Source of the DNA: Agaricus subrufescens | Lineage: Eukaryota; Basidiomycota; Agaricomycetes; Agaricales; Agaricaceae | Assembly: GCA_029945375.1 (NCBI GenBank) | Contig: CM057064.1 | Span: forward strand, 2,480,001-2,544,000 | DNA length: 64,000 bases | Reading direction: 5' to 3' | Part shown: one piece after another, positions 47,113 to 59,081 of the stretch | Layout of the letters: each line of letters starts with the position of its first letter | Position numbering within the stretch: the first letter of the stretch is position 1 | Made by a program: the position numbers and the translations under genes | Notes under the pieces: generated by a model | What the model was told of the DNA's origin: nothing | Database searches by the model: none | What the model saw: the letters and a program-made list of their open reading frames with translations, nothing else

Positions 47113-47218
47113 ATAATTGCAGTGCTGTGGTAATAGTTTTGTTCGAGCACAGGAAACGGTCTCTCTTAAACCATGAAATTTGTTAGTTTACCAGATGACT
47201 GAAGCGAGAACACAAAAT

Positions 47219-48902
47219 TCATTTTTTCATATTCCTCTTCTCCAAACTCTTCTCACTCCTGACCCTCCCTTTCTTCTTGACCAAATCCTGTTTCTTCTTG
47301 CCGCCAGCTGCGCCCGTCAGCGCTGTCGGTTTCCTCACCCTCTCCCGCCGATGTTTTCTTTCGCCTGACGGATCCACCGTACCCATGGCCATCCTAGCCT
47401 TCTTCTTAGCCAACCGCCTCGCAACTCGATCGGCGTCAGAAGCTTTTGCTTGCTTACGCTGTTCTTTTGATAAATGAGCGAGTTTTGTTCCTAGCGTGGG
47501 ATCGCCTTTTGGTACTTTGATTGGTTCCGCTGTGGTCATGGGTTTCGGGGGTTTCTTGGATTGTGATTTAGGAAGATCTTTGGATGAGGATGGTGTGGGC
47601 TGTTGAGAGAGTTTGGATTTGACAGCGGAGGAGAGTTTACTTCCTTGAACTGTTTTGCAGCGGTTGATTCTGAGTTTACGTTTGGCGAATTTGAGTTGGT
47701 CGGGGGAGAATGTTAGTAGTGTATCGACACATTCACGGTCCTGCGTGAAGCCGTTAGGTAAGAAGCGGAAAAGGAAAGAGGAAAACTTGCGATGAATTGG
47801 ACGTATGCAAAGCCTTTACCCAATTGGGTCTCTTTGTCTTTTATGATCCGGACGCGTTTGACCCAGGCGTGCGGTTTGTGTTCTGTTGATTCTTTGGGTG
47901 GGTCACCGCGTTCGGTTTTGATCAAGGATTCGAAGAAAGAGCGGAGATCTCCCTCTTCAGATGTGAATTCTAGATTACCAACGAATAGAGTGCATTTTGG
48001 GTCTGTGTCATTGAGAGCGGTGATATCGGCTTCTTCTGCGGTGCCTTCATCATCTCCGAGTCGGGGTTTTTCACCAACGGAATCAACACGGATGATACGT
48101 TCTAGGAATAGACTGCCATCAGCCTTCTTTACGGCCTCTTTCGCCGCGATGAAAGGATCCAGGACCGGATCCAGGGGTGGTAAATTACTGGGCCTGGAAT
48201 CTGGAGGGACGGGATGGGCGAAAACGATGTACGCGTGCACGGTATCGGCTGTACTGTGGAATTCATGGTTGATGAAGGCGATTCTCTTTTTTTGGTTAGG
48301 GGTGAGGAATTGCTTAGAGTCGTCGGTGGGTTTGGGATCGTTGGGGGATTCTTTGGATTTCCAGGACGAGGCGCGGGTGCGATCGTGGTCGCGTTGGGAC
48401 GGGTTTTTGTGGGTCTGGGTGGGTGCTGCGAGGTCGGATGTGGGTGCGTTGAAGGGGACTGAGCGGAAGCGGGTGGACTCTATTTTGGCGGAGGGGACGA
48501 GGGACAGTATGTGCCGCTGCAGCTGCTTTTGTAGGGGCTATACATGACGTCAGGGTGGGATATAGGAGGAGGCAAGGAGATTTTACAGACCCGCTTTTGG
48601 GCGACTTGGAGGGGGAGGCTGCCGACAAAGACCGTGCGCCGGTCCTTCTGGGCAGGTGTCTCGTCTGATGGGACGTATTTTTGTTTTGATCCACGAGTCC
48701 TGGGCCTGTCTGTCAGAGACTCATGGACGAGAGTGGAAGGGTCGCCCTCCGAGTCGTGGTCCGAGTCGTCGCTCTTTGCCCGCTTGGCGCTGTCTGGTGC
48801 TGGCTGCGCCTCCCGCTTGCGCTTTGTGGGCGGGGCGTGGAAGAGCGCATCGAGCTCTGGGTCGAGCTGGGCAGATTTTTTGAGGAGAAGCGAAGAGAGC
48901 AT
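47219..48902 (-). CDS. NOP12: Nucleolar RNA-binding protein Nop12 (RBM34-like)
   Basis: Three exons: 48591-48902, 47791-48537 and 47219-47740; 526 aa. Needed for 60S ribosomal subunit pre-rRNA processing in yeast. The N-terminus is acidic and nuclear-signal rich (APPTKRKREAQPAPDSAKRA). RRM1 begins RRTVFVGSLPLQVAQKRPLQ and RRM2 begins CTLFVGNLEFTSEEGDLRSF with RNP1 LGKGFAYVQF. The basic tail has LSKEQRKQAKASDADRVARR and ends EKRNMKK. Intron 2 (47741-47790) uses a GC donor, GCAAGT, since only this keeps frame (YVQFI-DRECVDTLL). An upstream in-frame ATG at 48971 would add 23 residues. It shares a 262-bp divergent promoter with the MFS gene. Confidence 0.9.
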
Positions 48903-49164
48903 GGGCGCGCCGAGGACGGAGGCCGGCAAACTGATACGGGTCACGTGTGATGGCATCACGATTCGTCCCAAAAAGACGCTTTTGCGGTCGAGTATTGGGG
49001 CGGTATTGGGCGAGCTGTGGCGAGCTAAGAGGGTTTATGAGCCTGCGAGCCGGGCCAGTGTGGCAGCCGAGGGAGGGAGCGGGGAGGAGAAGGCGAGAGG
49101 GACGGATATAGCACCGGTGGATGACAGAATGGAGGTTGCGTTCGTCTACAAAGTGCTGTGACAA
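48903..49164. promoter_or_regulatory. Divergent promoter NOP12 / MFS transporter
   Basis: 262 bp, GC-rich, between two divergent start codons, with no TATA box. Shared regulation is possible but not shown. Confidence 0.5.
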
Positions 49165-51926
49165 ATGGCGGCAATGGCGCCGCGTGCCTCTCTTCTCTGG
49201 TCCGATTCCCCCATGAACTCTCCCCGCTCCGACGACAGCGACGACCTCGAGCAGCAGCAGCGCCTCGTCGACGCCCCCGACGACGACCTCGACGATGGCC
49301 GCACCCCGGTGAGTCCCCGCCCGCTGGCCCCTATCCCTGGCCCGCTTACGCCCTCCCCAGCTCGACAAGACTATTGATAGGATAGGCATGGGCAGCTACC
49401 AATGGGCCCTGCTCTCTCTCTGTGGCTTTGGTGCGTTTCGCCTGCTCTCTGATATCGATCCAGACTGACGGAGCCCCAGGTTGGATGGCCGATAATGTAC
49501 CCATCTCATCGCTTTGAGTACGAACACGAAAATGCTCACATGTCCGTCCAGATGTGGATCCAGGCCATGGCCATTATCCTTCCTCGCGTGCAGCAACACT
49601 ATTCTGGTACGCCGCTTTCTATTCCATGTTCCTCGCCACGGCTGAACCGCTTCCAGTGCGCGATAGCGCCATTGGCAGCTTATCCTCCTCCATGTTCGCT
49701 GGCATGATGCTGGGTGCTGTCGGCTGGGGTACCTGTACGCTACCTCTCCCTCCCCTGACGCCACCCTTCCTTGGAACTCACCCCGCCGCAGGTTCAGATC
49801 TCCTGGGCCGCAGCACGGCCTTCAACGCTACTCTTTTCTTCACCTCCATCTTTGGATTCGTTGCATCATTCGTAAACGGCTTCATCCCCCTTTGCATTGC
49901 ACTCTTTTTTCTCGGCACGGCTGTCGGCGTACGTCACTGCTTCTTTTCTTCTTCATTTCCACACGCCATATCCTAAGCGCATTCTATTCTAGGGTTCCAT
50001 GCCCACCGACGGCACACTTTTATTGGAACACATGCCCAAGGAAAAACAATATCTCGTCACCGCTCTCTCCATCTTCTTTTCTTTTGGCTCCGTCCTCGCC
50101 GCCTTTGTTGCTCTAATCGTCCTCCCTGGGAATTCCTGCCCCACAACTACCGCTTCCGCTCCAGCATCACTGATGGACCTGGCAAATCGGGCCGCCTGCG
50201 ACGTGGAGACGCAAAATAGGGGGTGGAAGTACTTGCTGATGACTCTGGCGTTGATAGTACGTTATTAAATCCTTCCCTCCCTCAATGTTCGTTCAGCACC
50301 TCCATGGGTAAGCATGGACGTGCCTGATCTCTATCCCCCCTCTTGTGCCTCCCCGAACCTTCTCGCACCGCTGTCCTCCAACTCGCTGTTCTCGACGGAC
50401 TGTGTCCCACTTTACGCATTTAACGGTATATCTACAGACACTCGTAATGTTCCTCGCCCGCATGGTCTTCTTTCGCCTTCATGAATCCCCTCGATACCTC
50501 GTCCATGCTGGTCGACCGCAAGAAGCCGTCAAATCCCTCCAAATGATCTCTAAATTCAATGGATCGGATTTGGAAATTGAATTGGATGATGTGGCTGATC
50601 ACCATCCTGCCGGAACGGGAACAACTACTCCAGCTCTCCATCTCACCCGATCACGGGACTCGACTCTCAAGGTTGATGAGAGAGTTGTGTTTGATGCCGG
50701 TGATGAAGCTGGTGGTAGCGGTAGTTCAAGTCCGCCATCGAAGAGTAGTATCGACAGATCGGCAATCGTACCATCATACGACGCTGTCAGTGAAGCGGAT
50801 TCGAATGTCCTTGAAGGTCATCATTCATTCAAAACCCCTCTTCTTACCGACGAAGAAGCGGTCGTGAAAAAGGCCTTTCCGGATACTGCAGAAAACTACA
50901 GACCCCGTATACGTTCGTCTTTCAGTCGTCAAAGGGCTAGCAGCGCGAGTGACATCAGGAAATCATCGGTATATGAACACGAGAAGAGGAGAAGGTGCTC
51001 GATGTTCCCAGAAGCAGCGAGGAGGCCTTTGGCGGCGTGGTGGGATAGAGTTAGTATGGTTCTTGAACCGGAGTGGTTTAGGACCACTATGTTGGTGTGG
51101 CTTACTTGGACTTTTATGTCTCTAGGTGAGCAGAATTCCCCCGTTGATAACTATCTCTGAACTTGTTTTTTTTGTAGCATATACGATGTTTAATGTATTT
51201 CTCCCTAAACTTTTAGAGTTAGGGTCGTCCTCGCCCGGGGAAGCCAAGACGTTGGAAGAGACTCTGTGGGATGTGATGATTTTCACTATTGGTGGAACGC
51301 CGGGAGCGATCGTACGTCTACACCCTGCATTCGCATTTAGATACTTAATATTCATTGTGTCCAACAGTTTGGAGCTTGGCTTATTGAATCGTCGCTTGGG
51401 AGACGATTGTCATTGGCGGCTAGTACGTTTATAACGGCGGCGTTTTGTGTACTGTTTGTTATGGTTGAATCGACTTGGGCGGTGAGGTTGAGTACGGTGG
51501 GGATTAGTTTGAGTGCGACGGTGAGGACTTTTGTTCTTTTGGATTTTGTTGATGTGTGGCTGATTGGCTTTTGAAATATAAGGCAATGTGGGCGGTGTTG
51601 TATGGTTGGACGCCGGAGATATTTGGAACGAAAGTACGTGGTACGGCGTGTGGGATAGCCTCTGCTTTATCGAGAATGTACGTCCTTGCGTACTTTCTAT
51701 TTACATCTGATTTCTCAAAATGCCTTGTAGTGGAGGAATGATTGCACCCTTATTAGGGGGTACGTTGTTGATGATTAGTAGGGCTGTGCCTGTTTATACG
51801 TCTGTTGTGGTGTTCACCTTGGCTGGAGTTTGTGTTTTGTTGTTGAGGGAGGGAGAGGGGGATAGTTTTGATAGGACTGCGAAGGGACGGAGGAAGGGTG
51901 GTGGTGGGAGGGTTATTGTACATTGA
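49165..51926 (+). CDS. MFS transporter, SV2/SVOP-like, with long central loop
   Basis: Multi-exon membrane transporter. First eight exons: 49165-49308, 49361-49430, 49480-49496 (17 nt), 49552-49606, 49657-49734, 49792-49928, 49993-50256 and one from 50438. An acidic cytosolic N-terminus (SPRSDDSDDLEQQQRLVDAP) leads to MGSYQWALLSLCGFGWMADN and MWIQAMAIILPRVQQHYS, then SSSMFAGMMLGAVGWGTCSD with LLGRS (the MFS loop 2-3 motif). SMPTDGTLLLEHMPKEKQYL is typical of basidiomycete members. About 200 polar residues, Ser/Asp rich, separate the halves. The second half has LEPEWFRTTMLVWLTWTFMS and VLYGWTPEIFGTKVRGTACG. Substrate not known; homologs are organic-ion or sugar-like carriers. Intact by phase. 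Confidence 0.85.
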
Positions 51927-52442
51927 TAGTTTTGTTTCAGTTTGCAGGACTCTGTTTTATTATAGAGTGTAATTTTTTTTGTTTTGTCAGCCATACCTAT
52001 GATCATGTTTTGCATGTTCTCTTTGATTGGTTGATTGAGAATGAGGTGTCTTGGGTTTTGAGGTGAGAATAGTTTTGGAGGGAAAGGCGGTGTGCTACAG
52101 ATTCCACCTGTTTTAGCCGATGAGGAAGTTCCATGGATTAATCTTGTGGCGTTTTCTCTCCAGATCATTGCTAGGACCCGTTGACTGGTGGTATATGTGC
52201 TATAAGCACATGCTCATACACTCATGGTTCCTTGGTGTGTTCCACTTTCTTGTCATTTTCCGGCACCGTCGCCACTTGGTTGCTTTATAGTTCGGATGAT
52301 CTCATCGGCGAGAGTCCAGGAATAGTATTATTAAATAACAAATACAGATCGTCAGCACAACCAACATAATACAGTCATCTACTATACACTGACTGATAAG
52401 AAACCAAGTCAAATAGAAAAATTATAAAATGTGTGACGGGTC
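51927..52442. other. Convergent intergenic region
   Basis: About 516 bp between the MFS gene (+) and the helical protein gene (-). T-rich after the MFS stop; contains both 3' ends. No gene seen. Confidence 0.5.
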
Positions 52443-54360
52443 TCATTTCTCAAACGTTGGGAATATCCATCGGCTCTTTGGCTTTTCAATTGTGGCACTA
52501 TTGAAAAATTCCACTCCCGGTTCGACCACTTTCCTCATCACGCTCCAGAAATCCGATAGCGAGGCGTTGGTGAGGTTAAAGTCAACAAATGATCCTCCGC
52601 TTTGTGTTTCTCTCGAGCCGGCCGATCTGAGAAATAGGCCTGTGCAAGATGAGATTGAGAGGTTGTGTATGAATTCGATTGCCATTTCGACGCGTTGGAG
52701 GATGCCTAGACCTTCTGTTGATGTGGTTACTGGTCTGCCTTCCCAGTTGAGGTTCCCGTGACATATGTCGCCGTCGTTTCGTTGTTTGGATATTCGTTTG
52801 CCTCTTCTATTGCTTACTCGAGTTCGTAATATGTTGTCGATGGTATGAATGTGTAAGGCGGTGTCCCGTGCAAAGTCTAGGGTTTCTCGTTTGAGGAATG
52901 TTTCTTGTGCTAGTGGATCGGCTGCTTCGCTCTTGTAGTAGAGGTTTTTGAACTGTTCAAGGCGCCGGAAGATTACCCGTCCGAGACTGTATATGTTGGT
53001 TTCGAAATCTACTTGATCGTCCCATTTTATGATTGCTTTTGCTGAGCATAGAAGTTTGAGGTCTTCGAGGACGGTCGGTACGATATCGAAAAATAATTCT
53101 ATGTCGCGCTTCATGTGGATCTGTGCAACAACATTACTGAGGGGCTGCAATTGAGGCGGTGACGAAATTACTCACCCCCGGCCCGGCATCTCCGCCCAAC
53201 AGGGCTTGATATCGTCTAATCTAAGCCATGATGAGGAACTCTGCCGGTCGCTGTAGAGGAAAGTCACAGTGCTTACCGGTGCCAAAGCCAGCGATTGATT
53301 CATGGATGGTTCTTCAGTTTCCGCTATGGCTACTTGGAGTATATCTTCAACGTCGGAGTCCATGAGGAGTTCAATTGGTTGCACGCTCCCTTTCCAAATT
53401 TGTTCATCTAGATTTCTCAACATATCTCTGGTCACACTCAAAGCTGCTTTGTCTTTATCCAATTCCTTTTGTGTTGTCGCGAGTAGACGCAATTGGTTTT
53501 CCAGCGTGCTCTTGCATATTTGGAGAACTGATTATGATACTCGTTTATTAGTCAAAAATAAAATGAAATGATGCATCATCTCTACGAACCTTCTTTTAAT
53601 TGATCTTGTTTGAAGGAGATATGGAATGATATGCCACTTATCACAAGATCTGTGGCCCAATTGATCAACGCGGACACAGCTTGGATACAAGCTACACTGG
53701 CTGAAGACGAGTCTATTTTCGCCATAAATGTCGGCACTACTTTATCCTTCAAGGCCTCCCAGAGGCCCTCCTGATATTTGTTATCTGTCTCGAGTTGATG
53801 TATCAGGCGAAGCTTTTCATCAATATTTTTCTCTTCTTCCTTGATCAAGTTTTCAATCTATAGTGTAGTGATGAACAGATATAATTCAATGAGAGAATCA
53901 ATTCTGAATACCTGTGTTATTTGACATTGGTGTTGATCGAGTATTTCGTTGCCGCGGGTAAGGAATGTATTTCGGAATTGATTGATTACCTGAAGAATCT
54001 CCTTGATCTTTGCCTTTTTGTCGTCCATGGACATGGTTTGCATTTTTTCTCGAGCTTCTTGATTGTCCCATTGGCATCGGTATGTCCCGAATTCAACATG
54101 AAGGGACTCAAATAATTCACCGATCCTACTCAATGCAAGTAAGCTATTGTGTGGAAGTGTGATCACTTTTTCTTTGATGTGTAACAGTTCTGGGGCGACT
54201 TGGCTATGGAGAGATTAGTGATTGAAGAGGAAAAGCAGTAATGGCTTAGAAGCCGTACGTACGGATTTATCTTTTCCTTCGCGATTGTGAACTTGGATCT
54301 GGAGGATGCCTTGATAGACAACACCGCCGCGTTCGCACATCGGGCTACTTTAAGATTCAT
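52443..54360 (-). CDS. Unknown long helical protein with central hydrophobic segment
   Basis: Five exons: 54263-54360, 53912-54203, 53590-53857, 53176-53527 and 52443-53136; 567 aa, all phases consistent. Not recognised. Residues 40-300 are almost wholly helix-forming with charged heptads (KKAKIKEILQVINQFRNTFL; IENLIKEEEKNIDEKLRLIH; RLLATTQKELDKDKAALSVT). At about residues 180-210 lies an apolar stretch (SVACIQAVSALINWATDLVI) flanked by these helices. The C-terminal third is mixed (IELFFDIVPTVLEDLKLLCS, then HNLSISSCTGLFLRSAG). A hydrophobic hairpin between long helices occurs in alpha-helical pore-forming and membrane-remodelling proteins; this is only a structural analogy. Transcribed divergently from another helical protein 447 bp away. 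Confidence 0.65.
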
Positions 54361-54807
54361 GTTTCTATATCATTTAGTATTACCTTACGTAGTGGACAGA
54401 ACCCTAACTCACTCTTGCTTCTTTTCTGAGGATAATCGAGGCGGAGGAGGAGGTACTCCATCAGTGGTGGAGGATTTGGAATCATTTTGCCTGTTACGCA
54501 GCGGTGGTGACATGGTGGAATATGTTGTTGATCATGTTCTATGGTTGAGATAAAATACGTTTTTACGGTTCACGACTAAACACGTAACAGAGAAACGCCG
54601 AAAACAAGGTGTGTGTTGTTTTCTGTCATGGGTGTAACTGGGATCATAATCGGGTTTAAATCTCAATGGAGAAGATCATTTTAACAAAAGGTCTTATGTT
54701 GGGCCCTCGCAGGGTCGAACCGGCGGCCCGCGTCGGTTCGGTTTTCTCGCTACCCACGCTTGTCAACACAACATCATCATGGCTTGAACCTCTTCTCCCG
54801 CCCTCTC
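54361..54807. promoter_or_regulatory. Divergent promoter of the two helical-protein genes
   Basis: 447 bp between two divergent start codons, possibly coordinating them. A GC-rich patch at about 54700-54745 includes, on the minus strand, GGTTCGACCC, resembling a Pol III B box, but no tRNA structure forms. Confidence 0.45.
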
Positions 54808-55850
54808 ATGAGTGACTCTCCCCCAATCGTTTTCAAATACTTCAAGGTACGTTCGGTATGGCACGGAAAACCACGATAGTGCTGACCCTACCCTAGCTTC
54901 CGCCCAATCATGAACACTTCTTGCGGATACGCGACACGCTTTGGTCCGTATTTATACCCCTGCTAGCGAATCTGAATCAGGCTCTTGAGGCAGCCCAAGC
55001 CATCCATCCCTCCCCACAAGCCACTCAAATCCTACTTGATGCCCGCAAAGATGCAGTAAAGGAAGTTGATAAACTCTGGGACTTTTTCCATACAGCCGAG
55101 AACATTGCAGCACGGTACATGAAATTCCTGGTTTATCTATCAGAAAACAGTTTGGAAGAAGAGCGTTACGCTTATCGTATTGCTTGTCTCCTGGCTCAAG
55201 CTGGTACCTCAGAGTCGGAAATGGCACAGCGAGTAATGGTCAATTTCCGGGAGGGAATAGAGAATGCTATCAGCCGAATTATATCTGCTATGGCCGGTGG
55301 TGCGCCCAACTCTTTCTTTGTGCCTGTAGCGTCTTAATGAAGTCCTTCAGATGGTACAGATATATCACCATTCATAGGCGAGAGCAGCAAAGTCCTAGCG
55401 GAGATCATAGCTGCGACTGGTGAATGTAATGAGCTGCTGGGAGAATGTCGCGAAGATTTCACAAGATTACAGACAAAAGACTTTGATGAAGAAGCCTTCT
55501 TGCGCGAACCTTCTTGGGAAGAATTCCAGGTAGTGCAGCAGAAGTGGCAGGTGTTTTCCAAGACCGTAGGATCCTTATGGGCAGGATGGACAAAGATGAA
55601 AGATGGCATACGAGGCGCTGAAGAGGATGTATCCAAACCTCAGAATACACCTGAGGAAGATTCTTCAAACCCTAGAAACATTAACACGACTACAACTAAC
55701 GGTAATCCGCTTACCCCGGAAGATAATTCAAATAGCCGCATGGGTCGAAATAATTCAGCATTGGCCACTCCCCCACACCCATCGTCACCTAACAAGGTCA
55801 AAATCCCATTTTGGCGGAAAGCTCTCCGAACTATCATGCCTTGTCTTTAG
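54808..55850 (+). CDS. Unknown helical protein with disordered basic tail
   Basis: Three exons: 54808-54846, 54897-55296 and 55351-55850; 312 aa. Not recognised. Starts MSDSPPIVFKYFKLPPNHEH. Residues 20-215 are helical (LANLNQALEAAQAIHPSPQA; QILLDARKDAVKEVDKLWDF; EIIAATGECNELLGECREDF). From about residue 225 the chain is Asn/Ser/Thr/Pro rich (NTTTTNGNPLTPEDNSNSRM) and ends in a short basic-hydrophobic tail, KIPFWRKALRTIMPCL, whose penultimate Cys could be lipidated or buried. No signal peptide or membrane helix. Paired head-to-head with the other helical gene, suggesting joint function; unproven. Confidence 0.65.
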
Positions 55851-57624
55851 TGAAAGCCGTGTTTCTAGCATTCTCAAGTGCGTTGTATATATGTAGCCGA
55901 TTTTCCGCCTGAAAACGGTTCTTTAATCTAATTTATTTACAACAAGTGTGTTTGGTGGGCATAGAAGGTTGACTTGTGTTATGGAAATCACGAGGATGCG
56001 TTGGGTGAAAGCAGACAGAGACGTCTGATATCTCTTCTAGCTATCGCTCCCCACGTAGCGTCATTCAGTATTCATCGTTCGCTAGACAACCGTTGCTGGA
56101 AGCCGATGCAGTGCCTGTTGGTTTAAGTTCATGAAGAATGACTCCGGGTCACCATAAACCAACCAGCTCGATCTTCCAAACCAATATCCCTCAAGTTTTT
56201 TCTAAAATACTAACAAAGAGTGCCTTGTGAAAGCTTGTTGCCAAGGTTATACAACAATGTGTCGACGCTGAAATTCAATTGTTTGACAGGCCTTCCATTA
56301 GTCGCATGATTATGTCTAAAACCCGTCCTCCGAAACGGAGAAGATCTGATGTGATGTAAAACTTAGGTGATAAAAGATAACAGTTTTGGAATTGCAACCG
56401 TGTATTGTGGAATCGTCGAGAACCTCGACCATCAGGTACTTTTATTGTTTCTCGGCTCCTGATGATGGCTCGAATTAGATTTTGCAACTCCGCGGCCTAT
56501 CATGTGTTTTAGCAGTTCTGGATCGCGGAGTCGAATTTGCTGATTGTTGATGCGATCAATCAATCAACCTTCCTTTTTGTAAGCGAAAGGGACGTTGGCA
56601 GCTACATGGACGCTAGAATTCCTGAATGTATAGTTGCTCAAGATCAATTGCACCGATAAAGATAGTTGAGAGCAATCTAGAAGACCGCAGTCAACCAGAT
56701 TAGATTAGGTAACTCATACAAGTTCCTACAAGGTACCGAGAAGAAGAATCCAGGGTTCCGTCTCTGTGGTATTCAAAAAACCCAAAACAGCTAGACCATT
56801 GTATTACTACCACTCCGACAGTTACTATGCAGATCAGGCCACTCATCGCCTGGTAACTGTAGTGCTCGCGTCGTAAGTCCTGAGTTTATTCACAGCCTCT
56901 TCAGTTGGAAAGAAGAAGTGCTCATAGTTATTAACGATCACGAACAACTTTTTGATGACAAACTATCTTCGCTTCTCGTATCTATCTTCTTCCTGGCTAA
57001 TTTCTGGCCTGCGCTGTCACACTTTTTCAATGATTGAACATATTCGCCTACAAGAAACTCCGAAACTTCTCCGGTTCGTTGCGGTATAATGAGAGTCCAG
57101 ATGATCGAGTAGCTTCTAGCTTCTGAATGAGGTCACGCGCTAGGTTGTTTGAATCCGGGACAAATGATGAGTTACTCGGGATTGGCTGAGTATCTCCGTT
57201 CTCCGTGAGTCAAGAAGAGTTTCACTGTCTCTTCTTGTGCACAATTTTCTCAGCATACCTCGTATAGTGATCATGTTGTGCTCTTCTACAACAACGATGA
57301 CGGAGACTGGAACTTATAAGATGACTATCCTTCAGGGAATATGTAGCTATGTTGATATGTAAAAGCGATGACGTTCTAGTGTCTCGCGTTCACAAGGGTG
57401 AAATTTTGAAGTGTTTGCGGTAGCTCATATTTATTTCCCATTTTCTGTTAATGTCTTCGAGCCTGACCGACGCTGATCAGATTGATTAGTAATATAATGG
57501 TAATTGGTTTGTTTTCCTAAGTGAGCAAAGTAACGAAGACATTAATACCAATCCACTACGGCTCAAGGATGTGTCACAGAGACGGCTCAACAAGTGCTCA
57601 ATATACAATGTCCACGTAAAAACT
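55851..57624. other. 1.8-kb intergenic region
   Basis: Convergent region between the helical gene (+) and SDR copy 1 (-). Frames up to 70 codons only, none with domains. No repeats or tRNA seen. Confidence 0.45.
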
Positions 57625-58607
57625 TTAACCAACGACAAATCCCTACAAGAGCCAGAATTTCAGGAAATGATCTTCCATGTCGGTAATCAAAATGCTTACC
57701 CCATTTACGCGGATGTTTTGACCATTGATCCACTGAGCGGCTGGGCTAGCAATGAAGGCCAAAGTAGGTGCGATGTCTTCGGGAAGCCCGAGGCGTTCAT
57801 TGGGATTTTGTTTGGAAATCATCTCAATCACTTGCGGACTTTTCCCTGCACGAAACAGGGGAGTATCGACTGGTCCCGGTGAGACGGTATTGACGGTGAT
57901 TCCGCGGCGGCCTAGATCTTTGGATAAGACACGTGAAATTTGTTCAATAGCACCTTTCGAGGCTGCATAAGAAAGAGCATTGGGTAGGACAACTGTCGAG
58001 AATTGAGGATGAGTTTTCCCGTCAATGATGCCAATCACATACCAGATGCTGCAGTTAGACTGCTGGAAAAGAAGATGATACGTCCACCAGCTGGAGTACA
58101 GTATTAGGTTAACTTTACCACAGTTTCAATATGAAAAAAAGTTGACGTACGGGCTGTCAAATGAGGGATAGTGTACTTAACGGTGAACAGCGGTGCTTTC
58201 ACATTTGTTTGGAGATGATCATCAAAAAAGGCTTCATCGACATCCGCCAGCACCTTACTACCCATTATTCCAGCATTTAAGATCAAGATATCAATTCTTC
58301 CCCACTCCCGAACGGTGGCATCGATAAGCGACCGACCACCTTCGACGGTCGAGACATCCGCTTTAATAGCGGTGGCATCACCCTTTCCTGTCGATTTGAT
58401 GGAACCAACAACTGATTGAGCGGCATTTTCGTCGTTGACGTAGTTGACGACTACATTGGCGCCTTGTTCGCCCAAAGCTCTAGCGATCGCTGCACCTATA
58501 GAGCGAGAGGAGCCAGTTACAACGGCGATTTTACCTGGCATCTGGTTTCAACCACAGAAGGTCAACCTTAGAAGGCAAAACCTACCAGCGAGAGAGGTTG
58601 TAGCCAT
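57625..58607 (-). CDS. Short-chain dehydrogenase/reductase, tandem copy 1
   Basis: Five exons: 58586-58607 (22 nt), 58151-58534, 58043-58090, 57700-57992 and 57625-57642 (18 nt); 254 aa. Classical SDR of the FabG/glucose-dehydrogenase type: MATTSLAGKIAVVTGSSRSI, ALGEQGANVVVNY, ILILNAGIMG (Asn), RIIFFSSSLTAAS (Ser), ALSYAASKGA (Tyr and Lys), ITVNTVSPGPVDTPLF, AAQWINGQNIRVNGGFVVG. The cofactor loop is TGSSRSIG with Ser where the third Gly is usual. NAD(P)H-dependent oxidoreductase; substrate unknown. The tiny first and last exons restore the family's start and the RVNGG end. Confidence 0.92.
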
Positions 58608-59081
58608 TGCAACGCTAGAGTCTGGGGGCAAACTGAAGAATTCCTGAATTTGAAACAAGTGTGTCTTGAGTATGTTATTTTCATCGACGACCGGAGAAAC
58701 GTCCCGTGACGGACTATTTTAGGCGTTAGTGGGTCCGAGCTTATGGTCGAGCCAGGGGCACACTGATCACGCCAGGGATCTTTGCAAAGATAGATATTAA
58801 ATTAGGGCAGAGATAGATATGCGGTACGCCGACTCGGAGTATGAATCTAGCCTACAAGTGGAAGTACAATGGTCTGACTCTCAATGAAATATTACTTGTA
58901 CACCCAGAGTAATCTCCACCATCAGCCAACGAGTTGCTGATGATAATAAAATATGGAGCGAGTTGGCATAGACGAGGTCAGGAATGGAAAAAGTAATGGT
59001 AAAGAAGCTACTACAGCCTTAGAAATAGGGTACAGGGGAGAGAACTCGACGGTTGCTTAATACAGTGACTGAGTGACCGCA
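58608..59081. promoter_or_regulatory. Intergenic region between the SDR copies
   Basis: About 474 bp on the shared strand: promoter of copy 1 and 3' end of copy 2. No coding signal and no TATA near the copy 1 start. Confidence 0.45.

Noticed and set aside
54690..54750. GC-rich patch with a Pol III B-box-like sequence on the minus strand
   Set aside because: No A box, acceptor stem or anticodon stem can be folded around it, so it is not a tRNA or clear SINE.
57643..58038. Alternative SDR C-terminus reading through the last intron
   Set aside because: It gives an unusual tail, whereas splicing at 57699/57643 restores the family ending RVNGGFVV in both SDR copies.
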